From positions 201,908-265,907 of the forward strand of contig NZ_JBHTJV010000026.1 in the NCBI RefSeq assembly GCF_042676045.1: DNA of 64,000 nucleotides, in the 5' to 3' direction. This document shows, piece by piece, positions 1 to 10,306 of this stretch (within the stretch, counting starts at the first letter, position 1; every line of letters begins with the position of its first letter). Origin of the DNA: Pseudahrensia aquimaris (GTDB lineage: Bacteria > Pseudomonadota > Alphaproteobacteria > Rhizobiales > Rhizobiaceae). The notes beneath the pieces were generated by a model, which saw only the letters and a program-made list of their open reading frames with translations, made no database searches and was not told where the DNA came from. A program made the translations under genes and the position numbers.

Positions 1-1115
1 CCCGCTCCGGCATCCGTCTGGACGACACTCAACGGCTCGCCTGGTTGCGGCTCGTGCGCAGCGAAAGTGTCGGTCCGGCAACGTTCCGAGATTTGATCAA
101 CTATTTCGGCACAGCGTCGGCTGCTCTCGATGCCCTTCCAGACCTTGCCGCCCGTGCCAAATCTGGAAAACGCATTACAATTGCGAGCGAAGATCAAGCT
201 GCGCAGGAACTGGAAGCTCTCTCACAACTCAACGGCCAAGTCATTTGCCTTGGGGAACCGGATTATCCCGCCGCCTTACGGGCTGTGGACGCACCGCCAC
301 CGGTGATATCAGTTATCGGCAACCCAATGATTTTCGCAGAAAACACAGTCGCTTTCGTAGGTTCACGCAACGCATCCCTCTCCGGCATCAAGCTGACGGG
401 CCAATTGGCATCAGAAACCGGGAAGTCAGGCTTCGCCACCGTCTCCGGACTGGCGCGGGGAATCGACGCCGCAGCCCATCATGCCAGCATTGAGACAGGA
501 ACCATCGCAGTGTTTGCCGGTGGTGTGGATCATATCTATCCCCGCGAAAACGCCGAGCTCGCTCAAGCCATAGTCGCAAATTCCGGTGCCATCGTCTCCG
601 AAATGCCGCTTGGCTGGCAGCCAAGGGCGCAAGACTTTCCACGGCGCAATCGTATAGTCGCGGGCATAGCTTTGGGGTTGGTTGTTGTCGAAGCAGCGAA
701 ACGCTCCGGCTCGCTCATTTCTGCCCGTCTGGCAAACGAAATGGGCCGCATCGTCTTTGCAGTCCCGGGTTCGCCGCTGGACCCACGCAGCGAAGGGGCG
801 AACCACCTCATCAAACAGGGAGCCACCCTGATCACATCGGCCAGAGACATCGTGGAAACGCTCTCGCCTCTCCGCGATATAAATATGCAGAGCGCCTACA
901 CATTAGAAGAAGGCGAGCGTCAGCCGCTTGATGCAAACCCCAGCGACAGCGAACGCCAGCGCCTGATAGACGCACTGGACCGAACGCCGGTTCATGTCGA
1001 TGAAATCGTCCGTTTCACAAATATTGAGGCCGCCAACCTCCACATGCTGTTGTTGGAACTGGATCTTGCAGGAAGGCTGGAGCGACACCCCGGAAACAAA
1101 GTCTCCATCATCTGA
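1..1115 (+). CDS. dprA: DNA processing protein DprA (5' end outside window)
   Basis: DprA/Smf loads RecA onto incoming single-stranded DNA during transformation; it is also widespread in bacteria not known to be competent. The reading frame is open from base 3 with no start codon at the edge, so the N-terminus lies outside the window; a TTG at 45 is only an internal codon. The Rossmann-like DprA core is clear: GSRNAS, then VSGLARGIDAAAHHASI, a GGVDHIYP turn and FPRRNRIVAG. A C-terminal winged-helix domain follows, roughly in the last 70 residues (DALDRTPVHVDEIVR). It is followed by topA on the same strand, a common rhizobial arrangement, with one small minus-strand gene between them. Confidence 0.95.
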   Translation, partial: RSGIRLDDTQRLAWLRLVRSESVGPATFRDLINYFGTASAALDALPDLAARAKSGKRITIASEDQAAQELEALSQLNGQVICLGEPDYPAALRAVDAPPPVISVIGNPMIFAENTVAFVGSRNASLSGIKLTGQLASETGKSGFATVSGLARGIDAAAHHASIETGTIAVFAGGVDHIYPRENAELAQAIVANSGAIVSEMPLGWQPRAQDFPRRNRIVAGIALGLVVVEAAKRSGSLISARLANEMGRIVFAVPGSPLDPRSEGANHLIKQGATLITSARDIVETLSPLRDINMQSAYTLEEGERQPLDANPSDSERQRLIDALDRTPVHVDEIVRFTNIEAANLHMLLLELDLAGRLERHPGNKVSII

Positions 1116-1117
1116 TA

Positions 1118-1354
1118 CTAGAGCGTGCCATCCATATAAGCTCGGGCGAGCTCTTCCGGTGAAGCAGAACCTTCGTTCGTCAGAATTTCGCCTGCGGAGA
1201 TCTTGTGCAGTGTCCCGGCTTCAACCATTGCCATTTCAATAAGATAACTCAGAAAATGCTGATTCTGCTCCTCGCTAAGGGAACGTAATTGGGTCAGCAT
1301 TTCCTCAATATACTCCAATGCATCAGCACTCACCAACGCGCCCTTATCAGACAT
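1118..1354 (-). CDS. Small conserved-looking hypothetical protein, 78 aa
   Basis: I do not recognise a family. The product is acidic and probably helical (ALEYIEEMLTQLRSLSEEQN), with no signal peptide or membrane segment, so it is probably cytoplasmic. The ATG at 1354 is preceded by AGGA at a spacing of about 7 bases, which supports translation. Its stop lies 2 bases from the stop of dprA, so the two genes converge. Upstream, about 260 bases separate it from the divergently read topA. A role cannot be assigned. Confidence 0.7.
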   Translation of the reverse strand: MSDKGALVSADALEYIEEMLTQLRSLSEEQNQHFLSYLIEMAMVEAGTLHKISAGEILTNEGSASPEELARAYMDGTL

Positions 1355-1464
1355 AACGACATCCTACATCTTGCACCCGCTAAGCGCGCGCACCACAAAC
1401 CGCCCGGTTTCAATTGTCAGGATTGCCCCCCAACATGACGGAAGGTGTCACAACCTAAAATTGA

Positions 1465-1477
1465 TTGCAATATGCAA
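1465..1477. promoter_or_regulatory. 13-bp palindrome in the topA upstream region
   Basis: TTGCA-ATA-TGCAA is a perfect inverted repeat about 140 bases before the topA start, in the region shared with the divergent 78-aa gene. It could be an operator for a dimeric regulator. No family can be assigned from one copy. Confidence 0.3.
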
Positions 1478-1617
1478 CATACACACTTTTTTGGTGTATT
1501 TGACGCGCAGGTGCTGCGGCGCTTTTTAGTGCTGCGGCTGCGTGCGCATTTGCGTTCCTGCAAGAAGCGCACTATGTCCTGCCGCCAATCTCCAATCATA
1601 AAGTGCGCGTTCCTGAC

Positions 1618-4260
1618 ATGAAACTTGTCATTGTTGAATCCCCTGCCAAGGCGAAGACTATCAACAAATACCTTGGGTCCGATTACAAAGTTCTGGCCTC
1701 GTATGGTCACGTGCGCGATCTGCCACCTAAAGACGGATCAGTCTTGCCGGACGAAGATTTTGCGATGTCATGGACGGTCGATGGCAAGGCAAAGACCCGA
1801 CTGGCAGACATTACAAAAGCTGCCAAAGACGCCGAACGCATCATCCTCGCCACTGACCCCGACCGCGAAGGCGAGGCGATCTCGTGGCACGTGCTGCAAG
1901 TGCTAAGTGACAAAAAGGTTCTCAAGGACAAGACAGTTGAGCGCGTTGTTTTCAACGCAATCACCAAAAAATCGATTCTTGACGCTATGGAGCATCCACG
2001 CGAATTGGACGTGCCATTGGTCGACGCCTATCTCGCCCGCCGCGCACTCGACTATCTCGTAGGCTTCACACTCTCCCCCGTTTTGTGGCGCAAACTGCCC
2101 GGTGCCCGTTCGGCTGGGCGCGTGCAGTCGGTCGCACTGCGCCTGATTTGCGAGCGTGAGAACGAGATTGAGCGTTTCAAGCCGCAAGAATATTGGTCGA
2201 TGACCGGCGTGTTCAAAAACAAGTCGGGTGTGGAATTTGAAGCGAAAATTTCCAGCTTTGAAGGCAAGAAGCTACAGCGCCTCGATATTCCAAACGGCGA
2301 CATGGCAGAGACCATCCGTAAAATGCTGATGGCAGCGGATTACAAAGTGCAGTCAGTTGAGGCCAAGCCCACGACCCGCAATCCCTATGCCCCCTTCACC
2401 ACATCGACATTGCAGCAAGACGCATCCAGCAAGCTGGGCTTCTCCGCTTCGCGTACCATGCAAGTGGCGCAGAAGCTCTATGAGGGGATTGATCTGGGTG
2501 GCGAGACGGTCGGTCTGATTACATATATGAGAACCGACGGCGTGCAGATGGCGCCGGAAGCCATTGATCAGACCCGTTCGGTCATCGGCGAAAAATTCGG
2601 TAAAATTTACTTGCCAGAAAAAGCCCGACTGTATCAGTCAAAGGCCAAGAACGCACAGGAAGCGCACGAGGCTGTTCGGCCAACCGATCTTACACGGCAC
2701 CCCCGCGATGTCGCCGGAAAGCTCGATCAAGACGGTGCAAAACTCTACGATCTGATCTGGAAGCGCACGATTGCCAGCCAGATGGCATCAGCCAAAATCG
2801 AACGCACAACCGTTGAGCTTGAAGGCCGTGCTGATGGCAAAATCGCCACGATGCGCGCCAATGGCTCTGTAATTAAATTCGATGGCTTTTTGTCCGTCTA
2901 TCAGGACATGAAGAAAGAGGGGGACGACGAAGACAAGCGTTTGCCTCCACTGACCGAAGGTGAAGCAATCAGCCGCGAATCCATCGAGAGCAAGCAGCAT
3001 TTCACCGAGCCGCCTGCCCGCTATTCGGAAGCATCGCTCATCCGCAAGATGGAAGAACTGGGCATTGGCCGCCCGTCCACCTACGCATCAACCCTGGCGA
3101 CTCTGGCGGCCCGGGACTACGTGACGATCGACAAGCGCCGCCTGACCCCCCACGCCAAGGGACGTTTGGTGACAGCGTTTTTGGAGAATTTCTTCAGCCG
3201 TTACGTGGAATACGATTTTACCGCCAGCCTCGAAGAGAAACTCGATAAAATCTCCGCCGGTGATTTGAAGTGGAAAGATGTTTTGCGCGATTTCTGGACC
3301 GAATTCTCCGCGCATGTGGACGAAACGAAAGACCTGCGCATCACGGAAGTGCTGGATACCCTCAACGAAGCGCTCGGTCCGCTCGCCTTCCCAGACGAAG
3401 GCGACGGCAAAGACCCCCGCGAATGCCCAACCTGCGGCGAAGGCCGCTTGAGCCTGAAGGTCGGCCGCTACGGCGCATTCATTGGCTGCTCCAATTATCC
3501 AGAGTGTAAATTCACCCGCCAATTGGGCGCAGAAGGTCTGGAACAAAGCCAAGCGGCCCAAGAAGACAAGGTGCTCGGCGTCGATCCGGATTTCTCCGAA
3601 GAGGTAAAATTCAAGACAGGTCGCTTCGGCCCCTATGTGGAGCGCGGCGAAGGCAAAGAGGCAAAACGTGCGTCAATTCCAAAGGGGTGGGACGCATCGG
3701 AAATCGATCTAGAACAAGCGCTCCGGCTGCTGTCGCTTCCACGCGAAGTGGGTGCGCACCCAGAGACGGGCAAGATGATCACGGCAGGCATTGGTCGCTA
3801 CGGCCCATTCGTTCTGCACGAAGGCAAATATGCCAATCTGGAATCAGTCGATGAGGTCTTTACCGTTGGGTTGAACCGCGCGGTGACCGTAATCGCGGAA
3901 AAAGCCGCCAAAGGTCCAGGCAGAGGCCGGGGCGCTGCTGCACTGAAAGAACTGGGGGATCACCCGACGCTTGGCGGCGCGATGAGCGTAAAGGACGGCC
4001 GCTATGGGCCTTATGTCAATCTAGGCAAGGTCAACGCCACACTTCCCTCGGGCACGGACCCTCAGGCTGTAACCGCCGAACTTGCGGTAGAACTCATCAA
4101 CGCCCGCATCGAGAAGACGGGCAAAGGCGTAGACGGCAAGAAAGTTGGCGGTACAGCGAAGAAGGCTCCTGCCAAGAAAAAGCCTGCGGCCAAGAAAAAA
4201 GCGCCTGCGAAGAAGAAGGCTCCCGCCAAAAAGAAAGCGCCTGCCAAGGCGGCTGAATAA
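1618..4260 (+). CDS. topA: DNA topoisomerase I
   Basis: Type IA topoisomerase that relaxes negative supercoils behind RNA polymerase. The TOPRIM domain starts at residue 1 (MKLVIVESPAKAKT, catalytic Glu7) and carries the acidic triad TDPDREGEA. The nucleophile is Tyr303 in LITYMRTDG. A four-cysteine zinc finger begins at Cys603 (CPTCGEG, then CSNYPEC). Three C-terminal topo repeats follow (RFGPYVERG, RYGPFVLHE, RYGPYVNLG), then a Lys/Ala/Pro tail of about 40 residues. I chose ATG at 1618 rather than GTG at 1603 because family proteins begin directly at MKLVIVESP. rnr follows 6 bases after the stop, so the two genes probably share a transcript. The length (880 aa) is normal for the order. Confidence 0.98.
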   Translation: MKLVIVESPAKAKTINKYLGSDYKVLASYGHVRDLPPKDGSVLPDEDFAMSWTVDGKAKTRLADITKAAKDAERIILATDPDREGEAISWHVLQVLSDKKVLKDKTVERVVFNAITKKSILDAMEHPRELDVPLVDAYLARRALDYLVGFTLSPVLWRKLPGARSAGRVQSVALRLICERENEIERFKPQEYWSMTGVFKNKSGVEFEAKISSFEGKKLQRLDIPNGDMAETIRKMLMAADYKVQSVEAKPTTRNPYAPFTTSTLQQDASSKLGFSASRTMQVAQKLYEGIDLGGETVGLITYMRTDGVQMAPEAIDQTRSVIGEKFGKIYLPEKARLYQSKAKNAQEAHEAVRPTDLTRHPRDVAGKLDQDGAKLYDLIWKRTIASQMASAKIERTTVELEGRADGKIATMRANGSVIKFDGFLSVYQDMKKEGDDEDKRLPPLTEGEAISRESIESKQHFTEPPARYSEASLIRKMEELGIGRPSTYASTLATLAARDYVTIDKRRLTPHAKGRLVTAFLENFFSRYVEYDFTASLEEKLDKISAGDLKWKDVLRDFWTEFSAHVDETKDLRITEVLDTLNEALGPLAFPDEGDGKDPRECPTCGEGRLSLKVGRYGAFIGCSNYPECKFTRQLGAEGLEQSQAAQEDKVLGVDPDFSEEVKFKTGRFGPYVERGEGKEAKRASIPKGWDASEIDLEQALRLLSLPREVGAHPETGKMITAGIGRYGPFVLHEGKYANLESVDEVFTVGLNRAVTVIAEKAAKGPGRGRGAAALKELGDHPTLGGAMSVKDGRYGPYVNLGKVNATLPSGTDPQAVTAELAVELINARIEKTGKGVDGKKVGGTAKKAPAKKKPAAKKKAPAKKKAPAKKKAPAKAAE

Positions 4261-4266
4261 AGCCGC

Positions 4267-6573
4267 GTGGCCCCGTCTCCAAAGCGAAAGAAGATACCCG
4301 GCCTGCCCTCGCGGGCGGCTCTACTTGCTTGGATCAAGGACAATCCCGACAAGACGGACAAGCGTTCAGTCGCCCGTGCGTTCAATTTGAAGGGACAACA
4401 GAAGATTGACCTGAAGGCCATGCTCAAAGATCTGGCGGCAGACGGTGTGCTGGAGAAAAAGGGCAAACGTTTTGCCAAACCCGGCACACTGCCGACCGTG
4501 ACAGTGCTGGATATTCTCACCCGCGATCGCGACGGCGGACTTCTGGCCAAGCCTGTTGATTGGGACGAGGCCACAGGCGGCAAAGCGCCCACCGTTGCCA
4601 TCGTCCAAGACCGCAATGCCAAAGGGCCAACGGCAGGCATAGGCGACCGCGTTCTTGCACGGATACGCAACGAAAGCGGCTCCTACCGCGCCAAAGTCAT
4701 GAAGATTTTGGATAAAGACCGTGGCACGGTGCTCGGCGTCTACCGCGCCAACAAAAAGCCCGAAGATGGCATGGCCGGTCGCATTGAGCCCGTTGAGCGC
4801 AAGCAAGACGAATTGATGGTGCTGGAAAACGCAGTGGGTGACGCTCAGGACGGCGATTTGGTCGAGGTAACAATCGCAAAATCAGGTCGCTATGGCCTGA
4901 AACGGGCAAAAATCGAGCGCGTGATAGGCGACTACCGTTCGGAAAAAGCCGTGTCACTGATTGCGCTGCATCAGCATAAGATCCCCATCGATTTTCCCGA
5001 TGCGGTGATGAAAGAGGCCGAAAAGGCTGGCCCCGCTGACATGAAAAAGCGCGAGGATTGGCGCGAACTGCCCCTCATAACAATCGATCCGGCTGACGCC
5101 AAAGACCACGACGATGCGATTTATGCCGCGCCCGATGATAATGAAAACAACAAAGGCGGTTTCGTTGTCACTGTGGCTATCGCGGACGTATCTTGGTATG
5201 TGCGCCCCGGCTCGCAGATGGACCAGGAAGCCCAAAAGCGCGGCAATTCTGTCTACTTTCCTGATCGCGTCGTGCCGATGCTGCCGGAGCGTATTTCCAA
5301 TGAATTGTGCTCACTGAAGGAAGACGTCGACCGCCCTGCTCTTGCCGTCAGAATGATTTTCGACGCAGACGGCCACAAACGCAGCCACACGTTCCACCGC
5401 ATCATGATGCGCTCCCATGCCCGACTGGCCTATACCGAGGCTCAGGACGCCATAGACGGGCGCGACGCGCCCCGCGCCCAACCGTGGCTTGAAAATGTGC
5501 TCAAGCCGCTGTGGCAGGCTTATTTCGCCTTGCGCAAAGGGCGCAATGATCGGGGACCGCTGGAACTCGACATGCCCGAGCGTAAAATCCTGCTGGATGA
5601 GAACGGCAACGTTGACCGCGTGATCGTTCCCCCACGGCTGGATGCGCACAAACTGGTCGAAGAATTCATGATTCAGGCCAATGTGGCCGCAGCTGAGACG
5701 CTGGAGCGCAAAAAGCAGCCGCTGATCTACCGCACCCATGATGCACCTTCTATGGCGAAGCTGGAAAGCCTGCGCGAATTTCTGCGTTCGCTTGCCATTC
5801 CGCTCGCCCGCGCTGGGCAATTAAGGCCCACCCATTTCAACGACATTCTTCGGCAGGTGGAAGAAACCGAGCACAAGGAATTGGTCAATCAGGTTGTGCT
5901 GCGCTCACAGTCGCAAGCGGCCTATACCCAAGGCAATATCGGCCATTTTGGCCTGAACCTTGCTAAATATGCCCACTTCACCTCACCCATCCGCCGTTAT
6001 GCAGATTTAATCGTCCACCGCGCGCTCGTCGGCGCATTGGGACTGGGTGACGGCGCCATCACGCCGGAGGAAGAAGCGCGGCTGGACGTGATTGCCGAAG
6101 AAATATCTCTCACCGAACGGCGCGCCATGCTGGCAGAACGCCAAACCGTGGATCGCCTCATATCGGCACATTTGGCGGACAAGATCGGCGCAGAATTCGA
6201 TGGACGCATCAACGGCGTCACCCGCGCTGGCTTGTTTGTTACGCTCACCGAAACCGGTGCGGATGGTTTCATCCCGATTTCCAAATTGGGCGATGATTAT
6301 TATATCTACAACGAAACAACTCATGCGGTTCAGGGCGAACACTCTGGCACACTGTTCCAAATGGGCGATGAAGTACGCGTCAAATTGATAGAAGCCACCC
6401 CCTTGGCAGGGGCGCTGCTTTTCCAGATGATTAGCGAAGGGCGCGAAGGCGATGCCCTGCCCCGCACCAAGCGTTCCCGACCGGGTTCGCCTTCGGGCAA
6501 GCCAAAACGGCCGCCGAAGCGAGCAGGTGGTGGAAACAAATTCGGCCAGAAGCGTTCCTCACGCGGGCGCTAA
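4267..6573 (+). CDS. rnr: Ribonuclease R
   Basis: Processive 3'-5' exoribonuclease of the RNB family that degrades structured RNA. An N-terminal winged-helix region (AALLAWIKDNPDKTDKRSVA) and cold-shock segments precede the RNB catalytic domain. That domain has the acidic metal site IDPADAKDHDDAIY near residue 275 and the downstream FTSPIRRYADLIVHRAL. An S1 RNA-binding domain lies near residues 640-725 (GAEFDGRINGVTRAGLFVTL), followed by a basic Gly/Lys/Arg tail. The start is GTG at 4267. Spacing to topA and to the DUF983 gene downstream suggests one operon. 768 aa is typical for rhizobial RNase R. Confidence 0.97.
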   Translation: MAPSPKRKKIPGLPSRAALLAWIKDNPDKTDKRSVARAFNLKGQQKIDLKAMLKDLAADGVLEKKGKRFAKPGTLPTVTVLDILTRDRDGGLLAKPVDWDEATGGKAPTVAIVQDRNAKGPTAGIGDRVLARIRNESGSYRAKVMKILDKDRGTVLGVYRANKKPEDGMAGRIEPVERKQDELMVLENAVGDAQDGDLVEVTIAKSGRYGLKRAKIERVIGDYRSEKAVSLIALHQHKIPIDFPDAVMKEAEKAGPADMKKREDWRELPLITIDPADAKDHDDAIYAAPDDNENNKGGFVVTVAIADVSWYVRPGSQMDQEAQKRGNSVYFPDRVVPMLPERISNELCSLKEDVDRPALAVRMIFDADGHKRSHTFHRIMMRSHARLAYTEAQDAIDGRDAPRAQPWLENVLKPLWQAYFALRKGRNDRGPLELDMPERKILLDENGNVDRVIVPPRLDAHKLVEEFMIQANVAAAETLERKKQPLIYRTHDAPSMAKLESLREFLRSLAIPLARAGQLRPTHFNDILRQVEETEHKELVNQVVLRSQSQAAYTQGNIGHFGLNLAKYAHFTSPIRRYADLIVHRALVGALGLGDGAITPEEEARLDVIAEEISLTERRAMLAERQTVDRLISAHLADKIGAEFDGRINGVTRAGLFVTLTETGADGFIPISKLGDDYYIYNETTHAVQGEHSGTLFQMGDEVRVKLIEATPLAGALLFQMISEGREGDALPRTKRSRPGSPSGKPKRPPKRAGGGNKFGQKRSSRGR

Positions 6574-6590
6574 TAGGGACAAGGCAGACG

Positions 6591-7001
6591 ATGAGCACAA
6601 CCACCTTCACCGAAACCAAACGCCCGATCTGGCCCGCGATCAAACGAGGTCTGCGCAGCCGCTGCCCAAATTGCGGCGAAGGTAAAATGTTCTCTTCATT
6701 TGTGAAAGTGAACGGCGAATGTCCTTCTTGCGGCGAAGAATTGCACCACCACCGTGCCGATGATTTTCCGCCTTATCTTGTTATTTTCATCGTTGGCCAC
6801 GTCATAATTACTGGTGTTTTGCTGGTTGAGGTTCGCTATGCGATCTCGACGTGGGCGCATCTCGCCATTTGGATCCCGCTCACCATCGCCATGTCGCTGG
6901 CGCTTCTGCAGCCGCTCAAAGGCGGCGTGATCGGCATGCAATGGGCCACGCGCATGCACGGATTCGGCGGGCATCCTGATGACAAGGGTGGCGATCAATG
7001 A
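6591..7001 (+). CDS. DUF983 family membrane protein
   Basis: Protein of 136 aa with an N-terminal zinc-ribbon-like pair of CPxCG knuckles (RCPNCGEGKMF and CPSCGEELHHH), followed by two hydrophobic helices at about residues 62-83 and 88-108. This is the DUF983 architecture found beside rnr and the NUDIX gene in many alphaproteobacteria. The cysteine knuckles should face the cytoplasm and may bind zinc; no reaction is known. The stop overlaps the start of the NUDIX gene by 4 bases (ATGA), so translation is probably coupled. Confidence 0.9.
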   Translation: MSTTTFTETKRPIWPAIKRGLRSRCPNCGEGKMFSSFVKVNGECPSCGEELHHHRADDFPPYLVIFIVGHVIITGVLLVEVRYAISTWAHLAIWIPLTIAMSLALLQPLKGGVIGMQWATRMHGFGGHPDDKGGDQ

Positions 7002-7771
7002 ACGACAGAGCACCAAAGATCCTGTCAGGCGGCATGACTCGCGACGAGATGGACGAGGCTGCGGCGATGGACGGTTCCAAGCGCAGCCCCAACATGCCGC
7101 CGCGCGATGCCTCAACGCTGATTGTGCTGGATGGCAAAGGCTCAAATCCAAAGGTGTTGATGGGCCGTCGCAGCCTGAAACACAAATTCATGCCCGGCCT
7201 TTTCGTCTTTCCCGGCGGCCGTGTGGACAAATTCGACGGCTCCGCCCCGGCATCAAGCGAATTGCATCCCATTGTCGAAGCAAAGATCGTCAACACCTTG
7301 CGCAAGCGCCCCACCAAACGCCGCGCCCGTGCCTTGGCTTTGGCCAGCATCCGCGAGACCTATGAGGAAACGGGGCTTCTGCTTGGCGAAAAGTGCGATC
7401 ACGACAAACCCATCGACCATAAGGACTGGTGCGCCTTTGCCGACCACAGCGTTATGCCGTCTCTTAGCGAACTGCGCTTGATAGCCCGTGCAATAACTCC
7501 GCCAGGTCGCAACCGGCGCTTTGATGCGTGGTTCTTCACCGCAAGGGCCGAAACCATCGCCCACCGGCTCGAAGAACTTCCAACGAAGGAGCTGGAAGAC
7601 ATTCACTGGCTCACTCTGGAAGACGCGCTCAAACTTGAATTGCCAGTCATTACGGTGACGGTTCTCAAAGAATTACAAGAACGCCTCGCTGCTGACCCCG
7701 ATTTGAAGCCCGAAACAGAACTGCCGTTTTTCCACCTGCGCGGTAAGCAATTCCTGCGCGATATGATTTGA
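6998..7771 (+). CDS. NUDIX hydrolase
   Basis: Predicted pyrophosphohydrolase of a nucleoside-diphosphate-linked compound, substrate unknown. The fold is recognisable from FVFPGGRVDKFD and, after an insertion, IRETYEETGLLLGE. The Nudix helix is therefore split from the GG turn by extra sequence, as in NUDT19-like and CoA-type members. The protein is 257 aa with no signal peptide. Overlap with the DUF983 gene and the gap of about 22 bases to the rhodanese gene indicate a shared transcript. Confidence 0.85.
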   Translation: MNDRAPKILSGGMTRDEMDEAAAMDGSKRSPNMPPRDASTLIVLDGKGSNPKVLMGRRSLKHKFMPGLFVFPGGRVDKFDGSAPASSELHPIVEAKIVNTLRKRPTKRRARALALASIRETYEETGLLLGEKCDHDKPIDHKDWCAFADHSVMPSLSELRLIARAITPPGRNRRFDAWFFTARAETIAHRLEELPTKELEDIHWLTLEDALKLELPVITVTVLKELQERLAADPDLKPETELPFFHLRGKQFLRDMI

Positions 7772-7793
7772 CCTCCACAAAGGAAACCATCCG

Positions 7794-8168
7794 ATGAAAA
7801 GTGCTAAAGACTATCTTGCTGAAGCCAACGCGGTCGTCCCCCGCATATCCGCAGAAGAAGCCGTAACAAAGCACGGTGCGCCGAATGCTGTGTTCATCGA
7901 CGTGCGTGACAGCGCATCCATCGAACAAAGCGGCACAATCGCAGGCGCGGTGCGCGTTCCCCGTGGCATGATGGAATTTGCTGCCGATGCGTCGATGGAA
8001 AACTTCCACAATCCGGCGCTGAAAAAGGACGCAGATATTTACCTCGTCTGTGGCGCAGGCGGTCAAGCCGCACTCGCTGGCAAGACGCTTAAAGACATGG
8101 GATATGCATCAGTCACCAATGTCGGTGGGTTTGGAGACTGGAAAGAGGCTGGTGGCCCGACTGAATGA
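7794..8168 (+). CDS. Single-domain rhodanese-like protein
   Basis: Rhodanese-fold protein of 124 aa, likely a sulfurtransferase. The domain runs nearly end to end: FIDVRDSASIE opens it, IAGAVRVPRGMMEF follows, and the active-site loop YLVCGAGGQAALA supplies the presumed catalytic cysteine. NVGGFGDWKEAGGP closes it. No signal peptide is present, so it is cytoplasmic. The sulfur donor and acceptor cannot be inferred. It is the last gene of the topA-to-NUDIX series, 127 bases before rpmG, which has its own promoter candidate. Confidence 0.88.
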   Translation: MKSAKDYLAEANAVVPRISAEEAVTKHGAPNAVFIDVRDSASIEQSGTIAGAVRVPRGMMEFAADASMENFHNPALKKDADIYLVCGAGGQAALAGKTLKDMGYASVTNVGGFGDWKEAGGPTE

Positions 8169-8191
8169 GGCATCTGCCGCGGTTGTGAAGG

Positions 8192-8219
8192 TTGACAAAT
8201 CTCGCAGTCGTTCTAAACA
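8192..8219 (+). promoter_or_regulatory. Candidate sigma-70 promoter of rpmG
   Basis: TTGACA at 8192-8197, a 16-base spacer, and TAAACA at 8214-8219. This lies 76 bases before the rpmG start, in the only non-coding stretch before that gene. The -35 is a perfect match; the -10 is moderate. Confidence 0.5.
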
Positions 8220-8295
8220 CGCATCACACAGCGCGAGCCTCTGCTCTGCGCAAGCATTTTCGCGCGACACGCGCTTATTCTGAAGAGACAAAACG

Positions 8296-8463
8296 ATGGC
8301 CAAGGCAACCACGATCAAGGTGAAGCTGAATTCGACCGCTGACACCGGCTTTTATTACGTGACGAAAAAGAACTCGCGCACGATGACGGAAAAGCTGACC
8401 AAAAAGAAATACGACCCGATTGCCAAAAAGCACGTCGAGTTCAAAGAAGGCAAAATCAAGTAG
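8296..8463 (+). CDS. rpmG: 50S ribosomal protein L33
   Basis: Ribosomal large-subunit protein of 55 aa. The sequence MAKATTIKVKLNSTADTG, then FYYVTKKNSRTMTEKL and the ending EFKEGKIK, is a standard alphaproteobacterial L33. It has no CxxC pairs, so it is the zinc-independent C-minus form. The start is the ATG at 8296, after AAGAGACAAAACG. A strong intrinsic terminator follows about 45 bases after the stop, and a promoter candidate lies upstream, so it is probably transcribed alone. Confidence 0.97.
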   Translation: MAKATTIKVKLNSTADTGFYYVTKKNSRTMTEKLTKKKYDPIAKKHVEFKEGKIK

Positions 8464-8506
8464 ATCTTGTTTTCCGTGGCCTAGCGTAAGGCCAAAAAGA
8501 ACTTCG

Positions 8507-8539
8507 AAAGCCACTGTGCGTTTTGCCGGTGGCTTTTTT
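8507..8539 (+). terminator. Intrinsic terminator of rpmG
   Basis: AAAGCCAC at 8507-8514 pairs with GTGGCTTT at 8529-8536 around a 14-base loop, with a run of six T ending at 8539. It directly follows rpmG. A weaker TGGCC/GGCCA hairpin lies just before it. Confidence 0.8.
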
Positions 8540-8540
8540 G

Positions 8541-8863
8541 TGTCTGAAGATAGCAAAATCTGAGAATGAAAGTGGCCGGTCGGCATATGCGAAACGTACG
8601 AGGAGGCACATCTTGCACTGCCGGCCGACCGACCCCACGGACCCAGGAGATGCGGCGGGCCTGGGCGTCCCCGAGGGGTATTTCAAGGGCAAGATGGAGT
8701 GCGAGACCACACCTTGCGCTAGAGAGCGCAAAATGGGCCAAACGGCAGCGTATCGCAATGTTCGATAAAGCTAATTATCGTTGTGTAGTAAAGGGTTAAG
8801 GTAAATTTACAGGCTTAACGTCTGCTTGCAAAAACCGTTCAAATTTAGAACAAATTCAAACTA
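8541..8863. other. GC-rich intergenic stretch with strong folding potential, possible ncRNA
   Basis: 323 bases between the rpmG terminator and the 3' end of pleD without a convincing gene. Several stems can form: GGTCGGC near 8579 with GCCGACC near 8625, CCCAGG near 8642 with CCTGGG near 8660, and a perfect TTGCGCT-AGAG-AGCGCAA hairpin near 8715. Short open frames of 77-81 codons exist on the plus strand but look unlike proteins. The last 100 bases are AT-rich. It could be a structured RNA on either strand; I could not match it to a known family. Confidence 0.35.
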
Positions 8864-10240
<1,377 letters not shown>

Positions 10241-10306
10241 GTCTTGCTACTCCAAACTTTCCAATCCGTACCCAAACAACGTTTGAGAACCCCAGTCGCG
10301 CTGCAT

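Noticed and set aside
8109..8345. 78-codon minus-strand frame with a hydrophobic start
   Set aside because: It overlaps the start of rpmG and its promoter on the opposite strand.
8523..8799. Overlapping open frames of 77-81 codons in the rpmG-pleD gap
   Set aside because: Composition looks unlike a protein, no good ribosome site, and two frames are open at once; folding RNA or neutral sequence is more likely.
8837..8851. GTTC-N7-GAAC inverted repeat near the pleD 3' end
   Set aside because: It has the opposite orientation to the alphaproteobacterial LexA direct repeat and no gene start nearby.
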